Of a DNA stretch of 64,000 nucleotides, positions 48,971 to 60,462 are shown piece after piece; within the stretch, counting starts at the first letter, position 1, and each line of letters begins with the position of its first letter. Location: positions 310,001 through 374,000 of the forward strand of contig JAUFSD010000017.1 of assembly GCA_033030425.1 (NCBI GenBank), in the 5' to 3' direction. The notes beneath the pieces are model-generated. The model saw only the letters and a program-made list of their open reading frames with translations. It searched no databases and was not told where the DNA came from. A program made the translations under genes and the position numbers. This DNA is from Verpa conica. Lineage: Eukaryota; Ascomycota; Pezizomycetes; Pezizales; Morchellaceae.

Positions 48971-50268
48971 TCATCCATCAATCTTGGCCGCAATCCTCTC
49001 CTTGACCCAGCTCTTTATCCTCCCATTACCCAAGATTTCGATCTCTACCTTGACACCCAGAAACAGCATCTTCTGTATCTCACTCCTACATGCCGTTAAA
49101 TACCAATATACTATCTCCAACACCAACATCTAACAGAATAAATTCACACTCACCTCCATTCCGGTACTGTATTCATCCACTCCTTCCCCAGAATCTTCAC
49201 TGCCTTCCTCCTATCCCTTTCTGTCAATGCCATTACTCCCTCCACCTCCCCGTTCCCCCCATCGACAGCCTTAACAACCTCCACAAAGTCCCCACTCTTT
49301 ACTCCTAGCCATTCAATCCTCTTAACCGCAAGCCTATGGTTCTCATGTGCCAGCGCCATACTACCAAACTTATAAGTCGCCATAATCTCGACCCCATGCG
49401 GGTCCATATCAACCAGTACATAAACCGGCAGCAGCGTTCCACTCCTTGTTCTCACCTCCGACAACCTCCTCACCACCTCGCGCGTCGCAATATCAGGATA
49501 CCCTTTCCCCGTGACCACAATCCCTTCTCTGCCACCTCCACAAGCCAGAGTTCTAAACACCGCTTCTTTCTCAACAACCAACACCCACTGCACCTGCTCA
49601 CCCAACACAACACCATTAGTCTCACCCGGGACCACAACCCCACCTCCATTCACCATGAAACTTCTCCCACCGATAGTAAAATCCCCATATGCCATTCCCT
49701 TCGCACCCGCAACAATCCCCAACGCACCTCTTTCAACTCCAAATGTAGCAGCAAGATCATCCACAATTCTATCAACTACAGTCTGTCTACGGAACAGCTT
49801 GGGGTTTTTGTAGAAGACGTCTCTCTTGGTTACCGGTTCCCGACCTTCCACTAGAGATTCGTGAATAGTGTCTAGTACCTTAAGGATACACGCAAACCTC
49901 CACGCATTATCAGGGAAAGAGATAGTAGTTTTAGAAGCAGTAGCAGGACGACGGATGGTGGAGGTTGTTGTGTCGAATGTGGTACCTGTTCTACGTCGTG
50001 GGTTCAAAGATAGTTGAAGAGGGGATGAGGTGCTAGAGGCAAGGGAGGTGGCTAGGGAGGTGAATATGGCTTCGATTTGGTGGATTAGGGAGACTCGTGT
50101 GTGAGATTGTGAATTCTCGTAAATGAGCTGCGGTAATGAGGACGAACTAGTATCTTTAGTAGAAGAAGCTGTAACTCTTGTATCATCTTGTAATCGAGGT
50201 CGCTTGACTGGAGGGAAATATTTGCTGAGGGTTAATTCTTCGTCTGAGGATTGCAAGAGATCTTCCAT
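48971..50268 (-). CDS. SPO11: Meiotic double-strand-break protein Spo11
   Basis: Two exons, 50268-49154 and 49085-48971, are joined across a 68-nt intron (GTGAGT donor, TGTAG acceptor) to 409 aa. Spo11 is the topoisomerase VI A-like transesterase that makes the meiotic DNA breaks. The 5Y-CAP motif is VTKRDVFYKNPKLF with the expected catalytic Tyr at 153. The Toprim residues follow: VVEKEAVF (E233) and VLVDMDPHG (D287, D289). Splicing restores the conserved tail EWRSEIQKMLFLGVKVEIEIL, which the unspliced frame would lose. Nearly all of the protein lies in one exon, with a single intron close to the 3' end. All visible catalytic and metal-binding residues are intact, so a functional meiotic gene is expected. 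Confidence 0.93.
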
Positions 50269-50901
50269 AATGATTCCTTATCTAAGACACGTACCACTTA
50301 GCTACTGTCTCCCGGGATGGTGCAGAAAAAAGAAAGGAAGATGCATGAAGAAGAGTTAAGACACTGGCACGATCAATGGTGATACCTGGGGAACCCCCCG
50401 GTTCTCCATATTCCCTACCAGAAGTAAGACAAGTATTTGTGACTATCAACTAGATTACATATAATCTAGCTAGGCGACCTAAACTAACGCATACTGAGCT
50501 GTGAAGCTCCAAGGCAGACATGCATTGCAGACATGTGCCGTTATGCAAAGAGCAAGAAGGTACATCATACAACAAGGGGCAGTAAATAAAGCCCGATATT
50601 GAAATACACCAGATAGTACAAAAGGGTGCTATAAAAACAGTCGGACGAATAAGAGGGAAGGAAAAATTCATAACTTTCATTTCAGAAAGACAATAATGAA
50701 AAAAAAAAAAAAGAACCATCCCGTCTATTCAACCACACCCTACTCCTTCTCTCCAACAAGCAGACTCCAGCCAGCTATAGCTGCCCCCAATTTTTTGTTT
50801 CTCCCCTAGCCCAATCTAATCTACTCCAATCCATGCAGACATTAAAAAAAAATTACATTGGTACCACTCCCCTCCCTTTACTCATGCTATCTACCCATTG
50901 G
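50269..50901. other. Spacer between MNN10 and SPO11
   Basis: 633 bp hold the SPO11 promoter and the MNN10 3' end. A run of 15 A lies at 50698-50712. Nothing else is recognised. Confidence 0.5.
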
Positions 50902-52383
50902 TTAACCAAAACTCCTCCTGAACCATCCGCCATTTAGTTTTTCGCTGAGGTGGCGGTAGTGTGCCATTTCGCCCCAGCAATCTCTACCCCATTCGCACCC
51001 AGCCATGTTGACTACAAAGTCGCGGTCCTTCTCATCATAGAAGATTCTTGGATCGTCGGGGGTGTCTGCACATGCGCCAGGGGGGAAGGAGTTGATCATT
51101 CTTTGCGGAATGAACGCGGTTCCAGTACGGATCCAGGGTTGATTTGTGTATAGGTATTCCTATGTAAGTTAGCACTTTAGCGTCCGGAAGATATCAGGTT
51201 TGTGGGGGTTTCAAACCAGTGCATCTTGTTCCTTGTGTTCCCATTCCATGTGTTTCTGTTCATAACCAACAGGATCCCACCAGATATCCAACAGCCTCTC
51301 ACTCCACTCGCTCCTTCTAATCAAGAAACTACCAAGGTTGAAGCCACCACAATCCTGCGGGACAATCAAGTTGATGCTCTCAGCCGTGTCGTCACCAACA
51401 GGGCTCAAAGCTGTCTCATCGAGGTAGAAGAATTCTGATTTCGAGGGTGGATGTGTGATGTTGAGAGGGTTGTAGACATTGATATCACGGTATGTAACGT
51501 TCTGAAGGTGCTTGAAGATGTGAGAATGTAGGGAGATTGAAGGTTCCATGATAAAAGTATGGAGGTCCATCCACCAGAACCTAATACCAAAGATGTTAGT
51601 GTGACATTTATATGGGACCCCCGAAATGAGCCCAATAAATTGCATATGGTTGAAATTTTACCATTCGGCTTTAGGATATTGTCTCATAGTTTGTTTGATA
51701 ACATCCACTTTCTCCCAACTTTCCCTCCACTCGTGTGCATATCGCTTCTTCGTGCTCATATCCTTGATCTCCAGGTGATACCCCCATCGTTCTGCATAAG
51801 CTTTTTTGTTGGCAATTGAATCCCTCTCTACAGCCCATTCCTTCGGACCCTTCCATGTCATCACTCCTCCTCCCTGATTAGCAGCCAAAATGATGACCAC
51901 CTTCGATCCTCCAGAAACACCCCGAATCTTACTGGATACGGGATTATGGTGAACATATGTAAATATGAATAAAACGATCCCAAAGAGCATTAATAAAAAT
52001 GTAGAGCCTCTCGAACGCCGAATAAACATCAACCTCAATCTTGAAAGCCCACTTGGCTGGTGGAACGGAGTCGAAGGGGTCATCGAATACGCCGACGATA
52101 TTGGGGAGTAGGTGGGAAGGGATGTCGATAGCTTCCGCAAGTGCTTCCCCAGGAATTTGCGAGCACCAAACGAGGTGTGTCCGTTAGAACCACCGATCCC
52201 TCCCCCATCATTTTTTCGAGAATTACTCCATGATGGTGAATTACTCCCAGACAGAGACGGCGGGACAGGCGAGTGTGATCGTGAAGTCGGCATGCCAGGT
52301 GTGGGTGATCGCGACCCGGTGTTGAAGTATCCCCCTGCATCTTCGGCACCACTACCACTACCCCAGGTATTATTACTCCCCAT
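50902..52383 (-). CDS. MNN10: Golgi alpha-1,6-mannosyltransferase, Mnn10 type (GT34)
   Basis: Three exons, 52383-51662, 51580-51217 and 51159-50902, give 447 aa, close to the usual size. Mnn10 belongs to the yeast M-Pol II complex that extends the alpha-1,6-mannan backbone in the Golgi. After a Ser/Pro-rich cytoplasmic tail there is a signal anchor (FLLMLFGIVLFIFTYV). The GT34 catalytic domain follows: KVVIILAANQGGGVM, ERDSIANKKAYAERWGYHLEI, then PKAEWFWWMDLHTFIMEPS, in which the metal-binding Asp pattern is rebuilt by splicing at TG|G. VPQDCGGFNLGSFLIRRS and EHKEQDAL-EYLYTNQPW complete the fold. The start given is the first in-frame ATG. The same frame stays open for about 150 further codons upstream without an ATG, so an upstream exon or a longer N-terminus is possible. 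Confidence 0.9.
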
Positions 52384-55300
52384 AAGGGGTGTATGAGGAA
52401 TTGGCGGAAGGGTGGAATGTGTTGACGACGAATGATTTATTGAAACGGATGATGATGGGTTCAGACCCAAATTATCGAGATTTGGTGGGCCGGTACTGCT
52501 TCCAACGGTGGAGCGCCGACGTGGACGGTTAGAGGAAGCCACGGTGGGTGGTTGTGGGGGGGGGTTGGGATCGGGAATGGGTCTTTGTTTCGTTCGAGGA
52601 TGAACTCGAAACTCTAGGGCAGACGACTCTGGCGACTCTGGCAACAACCGAGACCTTCTTTTCCTTTCCTTTTTCTCTTCTCCTCTGGGCGAAAGGTGAG
52701 GGGTGGCAGAGTGCTCGGAAAAATGGGGTAAAGCCGGAATTGGGGGACCCTCGTTTCTACCTTCACCGCAGCTGCTGTTGTAGGAGCTTGAAATGTACAG
52801 CCGCTCCTGTCTGTTGGTATGTGTGTATGCTGGTGAGTGTGTACCTGCTGTATGTAGCTTCCAAACGGATTAAATGCACTCAGTCACTACTTTACGTTTG
52901 AAGTAAAATGGATTTCAAAAAACGAATGTGAGAATGAATGACCGTGAACGTGAATGCCCAGCAAAAGGAGAGAGAGGTGCAGGTTTTAATTAAGACTCCA
53001 AGGAGATCGGGAGTGCAAAAAGAAAAGGGACAAGCTAGAGTGCGAGACAAATAATCTCCTCCCTTGGGGAGAACATCCATCAAATATCTTCTTGGCTGGT
53101 CAACTCTTGCACTATTCCGTGGCCTGGCTGCACTGGGAATAGTTCTAGGCCTATGATATACACCAGCATCCGAAATGAGGATTCCGGGTTCAAACTGCCT
53201 CCCCTGGCTCCCTGGACCCGTGCTTCTGTCAAGGGGCTCCTTATCGAGAGAGAGATCTGCTATGAAAATCGTCTATCTGTCCTCCAGACTGACAGGAACG
53301 CCATAATTGGCCTATTATTAGGTCTCAGTTCTAGAAAAATCGCTCGCCACAGCCAGAATATGACCACAGCAAGAGGGCCAATCAGCAGGGGCAGCATATG
53401 AACGCACGCCATTCTCCCTTTGCTTTTGACGGGTTGTTTCTTTTCCTTCCCTTCCTTTCCTTTCTTTTGCAAGGGCAGGTTCGTTTCACCAAGAGCCACG
53501 CTTGTTTGTATGCGGCTAGCCGTTTCCCGGAAACGAAGTACCCAAGTTTGCACTCCTTTCTTTGAGATCCGATCTTGCAGCAGGCAGCGGCTCTGGGAGC
53601 AGAGGGAGCCTTGATCTACCAGACCTAACCCTAGGAGATTCTTTCAGCCTCTTCAGCTCTAGGTAAACTCTCACCATGCGCCACGTACCCGCCTCAGATC
53701 CTCTCCTTCAGCTTTGGTTGTCTCATTGTATGTAGGCACAGCGCAGGTCAAGGCATCAATCATATAACGCGCAGAGTTTTTCCCGCAGAAAATGTCCTGT
53801 GTAGCGTAGAATTACCAACTCCTTACACATAGCATCCGTCTAATTCCGTGATGTCAAAATTGATCGCTTAAATAGCCCTGTAAATATTATATATGGCACA
53901 GGTCGTTATTATTAGATCGAATCCAATCCAACACCTACCTACTCAATCCATCAATACGAGATAACTAGACTGATCCTTCCCACGGACTACGACCCGGTTA
54001 CCGTTCGAAAGTAGTCAAAAAAACCCGTAAAGAATTGTTTTATTTGCCCGAGACCGGGAATTAATTGCTGAAAGGGCTTAGTGCACTCCATATTTCTGTT
54101 TCCCCAGATAACCAGCTATTTATACATACCATCGCACCGGCAATCTCGGAGTTTTTTGACTTAGAACAGGTTCGGATAAACAGAGAAACTATGCTTATAT
54201 ATTCGACCTCGGCACCCAGCGCCAAGACATCAACGCTCAGAACTTCCTCCTGGGGTGTAACTATTTATGTCAGGGTCACTTAACTCAACGACACTTACGG
54301 CCCGCACTTGAATCAAGGGATTTCCTGTTAAATAACTATAAGGGGAACATTGTCGGGGGATACAATCACGATAGATTTTACAACATCAATGTTCTCTGGG
54401 AAGGAGTAATGAGGTCCTGGTGTGCGGCGATGAGGCCGGGCACTATAGATAATTATAAATCTTTTAAATCAGCGGACTCTAGTTAGTTTTTTACCCTTTG
54501 GGATTCAGCCTCTTTTAAATATATAATCTACTGCTTGTGCTGAGCCTTGTAAAGCTGTAATATTAGTAGTATGGAGAGAGTAAAGAGGGGCGGTTCATAA
54601 ACGTTCACTCGAGGCCATTCTTTCAATGGGCTTAGATACAGGTAAATAGCCGGTTAATCCTGCGCTAGGTAGTTGCCCTTACTATTACCAAATTCTTAAC
54701 AGTACGTTTAATTATGATGAGGAGCTGGCTCCCTAATACAAGTTGTGACTAGGTTCTCGTTTGTGCGCTATAACTAGTAGGAGAACTAATAAATTGTGAC
54801 CTAAAAAACTTTCTGTTTTTTTTCTTTTATCTTTTTTACCGATGTGCAGAAAGATATAATGTAAAGAGTCTCTTTAGAGTGGGCTTAGCTTTGCATGACG
54901 GAATTCAATATATGTAGCGTAGCTTGAGCTGAGATTAGGCTAGAATAACTGTCGTACAGTTAGGCAGAGGTTCAAAAAAGGGGGCCCACAAACACCTGTA
55001 ACTAACTCAAGAAGGATAGAATTTATCTGTGAACCGTGGCCATACACTAGTCCCCAGAAACACATAAAAAAGGGCCGAGTAGATAGTAGTAGATAAGACC
55101 ACATACATATGTAATATCTTCAACTCACACTCCTCGTACGCGAGAAAGCCAAAACCTTAGATAATTGCTAATTTTTTTATTCTTAGAAGCATCTTCATCG
55201 TGTGATTTTCAGCTCTTGTACCACCATATACCCCGACGTCTTTAGTATGACGGGACCTGTCAGATTTTCACGGTCGGGTTCGGGTATTATGATCTCAAGC

Positions 55301-56080
55301 ATCTAATGTAGCCGCCCGAGCTCGCTATCTATGATAAACAATATCCTTGGAGATTTCAGGCTGAAATGATACTAGATAGGAAGGGTCTTGAAAGTTCATC
55401 CCTTCTCTAATTGTAAATCCAACTAGCTACGTACTAGCTAGAACTCACATTTACCAAAAAAAAAACACTAGGAATATATGCATAAATTCCCATATATCTA
55501 GCTCCAATATCTTTCGCTGTAGAGTGTACAGTAGCGCTAGTTTTCGTGCAGGTCTTTTCTTTTATACGAAACAGGTGGGTATAGAATAGTTGTATTTTCT
55601 GCTTTAAGTAACCCTAGTAATGTTAATGGGGGAAGCGGTCTCCCTAGCGCTGGTATTGGTACTTGCAGCAGAATATGAAACTCGCGAGATCCCTTTAACG
55701 AATCCCAAGGTAAGTTGTTAAAGTTTTTGTGTATGGAATAATGGTGGGTGATTTGGTTACTCAAAAGTTAGACCATGATCATGAGTATATATTGCTTTCT
55801 TAGGAGGCCCTAGTCTCTATAGAGTTCCTGTAGTCTCTCTATATAATAGATCATTAATCTACTTGTACCGAAGACACTATAAATATTCAATATCCTATGA
55901 TCCAATAGGTTATGGGCTAGTGGTGTGTGGTTGGTTGATTATAAAGGTGTATTCTAGAGACTTGGTGCTCTATCGGCCTAGCCCGCAAGACATAATAGAC
56001 AACGGGAGGGTATATAAAGTACTGGTAGTTCTTGTTCATAATTATATACAAGGCAAAATATGCTCTGTATATGTTCTATA
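52384..56080. other. Intergenic stretch upstream of MNN10
   Basis: 52.38-53.6 kb is mixed sequence holding the MNN10 promoter and an open, ATG-less continuation of its frame. 53.6-56.1 kb is AT-rich, without frames beyond 75 codons, and looks like decayed repeat DNA. No gene, RNA or intact element was recognised. Confidence 0.5.
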
Positions 56081-57253
56081 TTAAGACCACATGTAAGCTT
56101 TCGTAGAACCAGCCCTCATCTCTTTTAGGTAAAGTTGCGCCTCATGTACCCCATTAATCCCAGAATACATAAAGACAGATGGAAATCGATTTAAAATATG
56201 ACACTTAGAGCGCATACAAAGCTGTGCAGCTCGACCCTCGTCAGAGCCGACAGGAAACTGGTGTTGGAGCGCACGAGCAAAATGAAGTCTTAGAGTGGCA
56301 TTCTCTGCGTAACACTCCGGCTGCATGGCATCATCTTGGAGGAATGCAGGATATTCGTAGAGATTATATAATGGCCCGATATATGCATCCTCCCAGTCGA
56401 CAATTCCGGAAAGTTTTGGAGGGCCTTTCCCGTCTTCAACAAACAACATATTTGGGCTATTAAAATTAGCATGAATGAGACGATATGGGGCTTGAAGGTA
56501 TGACTTGTTTTTATGGGTCAAAAAATAATCTTCTAGATGCCCCTTGATTTGCCTGAACAAGAACTGAAGGGAGATGTTTTCACCAATGTCCTCTGCAGCT
56601 GGCATATAAGAGACTAGATATTCCAGCATCGATTTGAAAGGTCCTCCGGATTTTGATTCATAACATAAATCAAGAAGGGGACCAACGCCATCCTTCTGGA
56701 GGCTGCCAATTTTATCAAATTTAAGGGTGGCTAATTGCGCTAGCACGCCGGTAAGCTGCGTCAATATAGCTTTCTTGTGGTCAAGACTTGTACTTTGGTT
56801 ACCCCAAATTTTGTAAAGATGGCATCCAGGTATTAGTTCCATGAGAATGAAAGGAGCGCCTACTTTATTCATAGGACTTTGGTCTAGATTATAAAAGTAG
56901 ACCTTAGGGACAGGAATCGAAGTGTTTAGTTTAACATAGCGCATTGTCTCTAACTCACTTGTAAGCATATTGATAGTTTTTCCAGAGTCTTCCTTAGGAA
57001 ACCTTGCGATACAGCTCCATTCGGTAGTATCCTGGGCTGTACTAGGGCTCAGAGTTACATGAGTCTCAAAGGAAAGGACGAAGATCTCGTGGTTTGACCC
57101 TCCAGCTATCCATTTTACATTGGTGCATAATTTAGATAGCACGACCGATGCTTGCCTTTTTAATTCGTCAAAGTCGAGAACCAGGGGCTTTGGCTCTTTA
57201 AAATCATGGAAGATACCCAGACGGCCACATAGGTAATCGTCATTCTCAGCCAT
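56081..57253 (-). CDS. Aminoglycoside-phosphotransferase-like protein, catalytic Asp replaced
   Basis: A single 390-codon frame without introns. The fold is that of fungal APH/choline-kinase-like proteins: a glycine-bearing start (WIAGGSNHEIFVLSFE), an Ala-Arg pair in WSCIARFPKED, the hinge APFILMELIPG, and the C-lobe. The Brenner catalytic loop, normally HxDxxxxN, reads HANFNSPN (261-268), with Asn at 263 in place of the catalytic Asp. The metal-binding Asp of IVDWEDAYIGP (286) is present. It lies alone in an AT-rich, gene-poor stretch, as lineage-specific members of this family often do. Phosphotransferase activity is doubtful; a pseudokinase role or early decay are both possible. The second in-frame ATG at 57243 is less likely to be the start. 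Confidence 0.85.
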   Translation of the reverse strand: MAENDDYLCGRLGIFHDFKEPKPLVLDFDELKRQASVVLSKLCTNVKWIAGGSNHEIFVLSFETHVTLSPSTAQDTTEWSCIARFPKEDSGKTINMLTSELETMRYVKLNTSIPVPKVYFYNLDQSPMNKVGAPFILMELIPGCHLYKIWGNQSTSLDHKKAILTQLTGVLAQLATLKFDKIGSLQKDGVGPLLDLCYESKSGGPFKSMLEYLVSYMPAAEDIGENISLQFLFRQIKGHLEDYFLTHKNKSYLQAPYRLIHANFNSPNMLFVEDGKGPPKLSGIVDWEDAYIGPLYNLYEYPAFLQDDAMQPECYAENATLRLHFARALQHQFPVGSDEGRAAQLCMRSKCHILNRFPSVFMYSGINGVHEAQLYLKEMRAGSTKAYMWS

Positions 57254-58471
57254 TAAACTTTGGGTTGCCAGCTGTACCCCACGAGAGAATCTCAGAATCC
57301 AGAGGATCTGACGAGGAAAGTGTTTACCTAAGAACTGAGACCAAAGGGGAGCTGCAGAAAGAATTCATGCGTGTTATTATATCTGGATTTGTGTGCGGCC
57401 TTGGGCGTTTTCTCACATCCTTTGTCCTTTGTAGTAGCCATATAGGTCTTTATGTCTTGTGGACACAAGGTCTAAGAAAGTCATTGTTATCTGAGGTTCC
57501 CCGGCTACATCCTGGCTTTCTGATCACAGGTTTTTAAGTGTAAGAACCGAATCTTTATTAGATTTTTAGCTGCATCTAAGAGAGAACGGTGGGTGGTGGG
57601 GTACCAATCGAAATTTCAAACCTCTACTATAACGGACTTTAATCTTGTAGACTGACAAAAATTTAGATAAGGTATAAGGCAGAGGTGAGGTATATAAGAG
57701 ATGTATTTACTGGTGTAAACAGGACAAAGTGAGGTAGAGACATACACCCGCTAATGTTGGCCAAAAGTCTAGTTACGTCATGATGCAAAACCATGTGCTC
57801 TGTCTGTACGTTCGCCCCTTAAAATTTTCAGCAAAACAAATAATACAAATTAATAAACGGGATGATAGGGGGGTAATTAGTTTTTCTCTTTAAACAGTAT
57901 AGCACTATCATAAGTATAAGAAGCAATTACAAAGGCCCTTATGCATGTAGCAGCAATAGCTGGCTGTTGGCAGGTGCATTGAGATGAGTTTTCCTCTCGT
58001 GGAAAAACAAAGCGAAAAGATAAGAAGCTAATTATAACCCCCCATATTCTACATTACCCGAATACCTATGTTAATATGCTATGAAATAGAAAGGAACGGA
58101 AACAGTGATAAAAGCACGGATTAAGAGTACTTTTTCCCGTTCCAGGGGGTCACTCTAGTTATCCTGGAGCTTACAATAGGAAACAACAGCAACTAGTTCA
58201 TTCGTCACGAAGTCCGAAGCCCTGGGCTTTATAACACTCTGATTACCATGAGCATGTTTTGTAGATGGCCCTCCTTTTCATATCAACATTAGCATTCCTC
58301 AGTCCCCTTTTAGAGATTTCCTCATCGAATACATGGCCGAACCCAGGATCCTTGCGCTTTGTGAAGGTATCGAGTTAGGACTAGATACTCCCTATCTATG
58401 GCGGCATCATCCCCTCGACCACTAGTTTATATCTAATTCTTTCTAAATAATTATTAGTATAATTTTATTAT

Positions 58472-58625
58472 AGCAAGATCTCCCTATAAGGATATGAAAT
58501 TAGAGTAGTGTTATATTCTTATAGAAAATGCTCATTATATATATATTTGTCCTTGTCTGGCCGGGAGTGCATGCCTTTACAAGGCGATTATTCTTATAAC
58601 CCGACCCCTTATAGCGGTTATGCTG
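58472..58625. mobile_element. MITE-like inverted-repeat element, copy 2
   Basis: This 154-bp relative of the element at 33410-33564 keeps the left end TAGCAAGATCTCCCTATAAGG and a right end that reads CAGCATAACCGCTATAAGG on the minus strand. It is flanked on both sides by TA, as expected for a Tc1/mariner or pogo-type target duplication. Compared with copy 1 it has many C-to-T and G-to-A changes, for example ATGAAATTAGAGTAGTG against ATGAAGTTGGAGCAATG. No coding capacity is present. Confidence 0.6.
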
Positions 58626-59850
58626 TATAATGGTTTATAGAAGCTATACCCAAATTACCTCTGGCGTTAAAGGCCTGTTCAGGTCAAAATTTTCATTCAT
58701 AACTCTCAACGCATCTTTTATATAAGAGGGGACTCAAGTGATACCAAAGACATAACAGAAACCAGGAGAGGGGGGTATGGTACCATTACCTCATCAAGCC
58801 TTACAGCCCTCTACCCGCTTTCAACCATTACCAAATGATATTCCTCGCGCATTAAGTGACGCTCCACCAGATTTTCAGCTCAGATCTGCTTCTTCTCTCT
58901 TTCCCACTTATTAATGGCGTAAAGTAGCAACTTAACCGTTTTAAACTCGTCTATAGTAAAATGTGCCAATTTTTATTTATTTCCATATGCGAAAAAGCGC
59001 TTGGTAAAACTGGGCCAGAGGCCAGTAGAGAGATAGGTATAGTAAACCGATAAATTAAGGCGTTGAAAGTAATTGCTAGTATTAAAGTGATGTGACTATA
59101 TATATATACTTGGGGCCAGAACCTACAATCAGCTTTAGAACCTTTTTCTAATGGTATTTGATGGGAAATCCTAACCACGGTCGGTTCGGAAGGTCAGTGT
59201 TTTGTTTGGTGCCTACTTCTTCATCTGCTTGTTGCCTGCTTCGTCTGCTCATTCAAAGGATGTGTACCTGTAAAGAGCTGCTAGGATCGAGTGCTGGCTG
59301 ATGCCTTAGTTACCCTGCCTTGACATATAATAGTCTTTTATTCCTTTATTCCTTAGCCTAGATCCCATAATAGGTAGACATCCAAGAAAACAACAGGCAG
59401 ACATCCTGGCAGACATCCTAGCAGACCACGAGTAGGCCAAGAACAGACCACCGAGCAGACTCCTAAATAGAAGGAGACAGACAATAGAGTCTAGTTATAG
59501 AGGATAAATAGTTTTTTGTATATATATAGCTGATAGTAGATCGAGAAACTAAAGAGACAAATGGTATTGGTCTAGATGAAGTACTAGTTAAACTATCTCT
59601 ATATATGATGCCTGCTCGCTAGTATTCATACATCAAACGACAGTAGTTAGGCCCCGCTATGGTCCCCCCTTTCCCCTGATAAGATCCCCCATCCAGTGGC
59701 CAGAAAATACCAAGGCTCACCGCCCGTGCCCGGTACTAGAATCTTTCAAAATCACGTGATAAAATATTTATAATTGACTTCTTATTGATTAGTAATACTA
59801 ACTCGTAGAAGGAATATGCGGCTCTTACACAAGCCTTTTTTTTTCTTAGG

Positions 59851-60218
59851 TTTTTTTTTTTTTTTTTTTTTGGTGAGTTCCCCTCCACCCATGTGAAAGC
59901 GGGGTGAGGAGTGCGGGGTATGAGTTTGCTAGTCCCAGATTTCCCCCAGATTTCCCAACGGCCCGCAGGCTTGGAATCTCCGGCGAGGGGGGGGAGGGGC
60001 GCTAGACACAATACATGGAGAGGACGGGCCATGGGGGGGGACCGGGGGGGATCGCGGGATCGTGTTTTGTCATGGAAAGATTTTTTTTTTTTGCGCGGGG
60101 GTATATAGAGTATTTACAGCAGACAAAATCGAACGCAAAATTTGGTATCTCTAAGTGAAAGGAAAAAGAATACGTGAAGTGCGAAAAAAAAAAAGCTTTT
60201 TTTTTTTTTTTTTTTTTT
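59851..60218. repeat. Cluster of T tracts, G runs and an A/T palindrome
   Basis: T21 at 59851-59871, T12 at 60081-60092 and A11-GC-T22 at 60184-60218 surround G runs at 59987-59994, 59996-59999, 60033-60040 and 60044-60050. The 60033-60050 segment alone can provide four tracts of three G. On the strand of the neighbouring minus gene the T tracts are A tracts, about 245-610 bases beyond its stop. Confidence 0.7.
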
Positions 60219-60462
60219 GATTGACTCCACTTTGTGCCCGGACAAATATTTCCTTTCTTTTTAGTGTAAGGGGGAAAAACAAAAAAAGAGGTACAATCTC
60301 GGGGAGACTAAAAAATAGCGGGATAGCAAGAAAAATCGTCATCACCCGGCAACGACACATTTCGATACGCCCCTAGTAGCGCCCTACATTTTTTTCTATC
60401 AACAGCCCCTTTTCCCATAAGATTTCCTTTGCACAGCTGATATCAGGAACCCCAAGAGAGAG

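Larger units (their letters stand above)
57254..60462. other. AT-rich gap with repeat relics
   Basis: This region holds the second MITE-like copy (58472-58625), a short tandem of GCAGACATCCTRGC near 59396-59428, and homopolymer tracts at 59851-60218. 59.2-59.65 kb might be a decayed LTR-like piece, but no matching partner was found. No gene is supported. Confidence 0.5.

Noticed and set aside
59196..59650. Possible solo LTR
   Set aside because: It has pyrimidine-rich and TATA-like parts, but no matching partner, no clear TG..CA borders and no target duplication were found.
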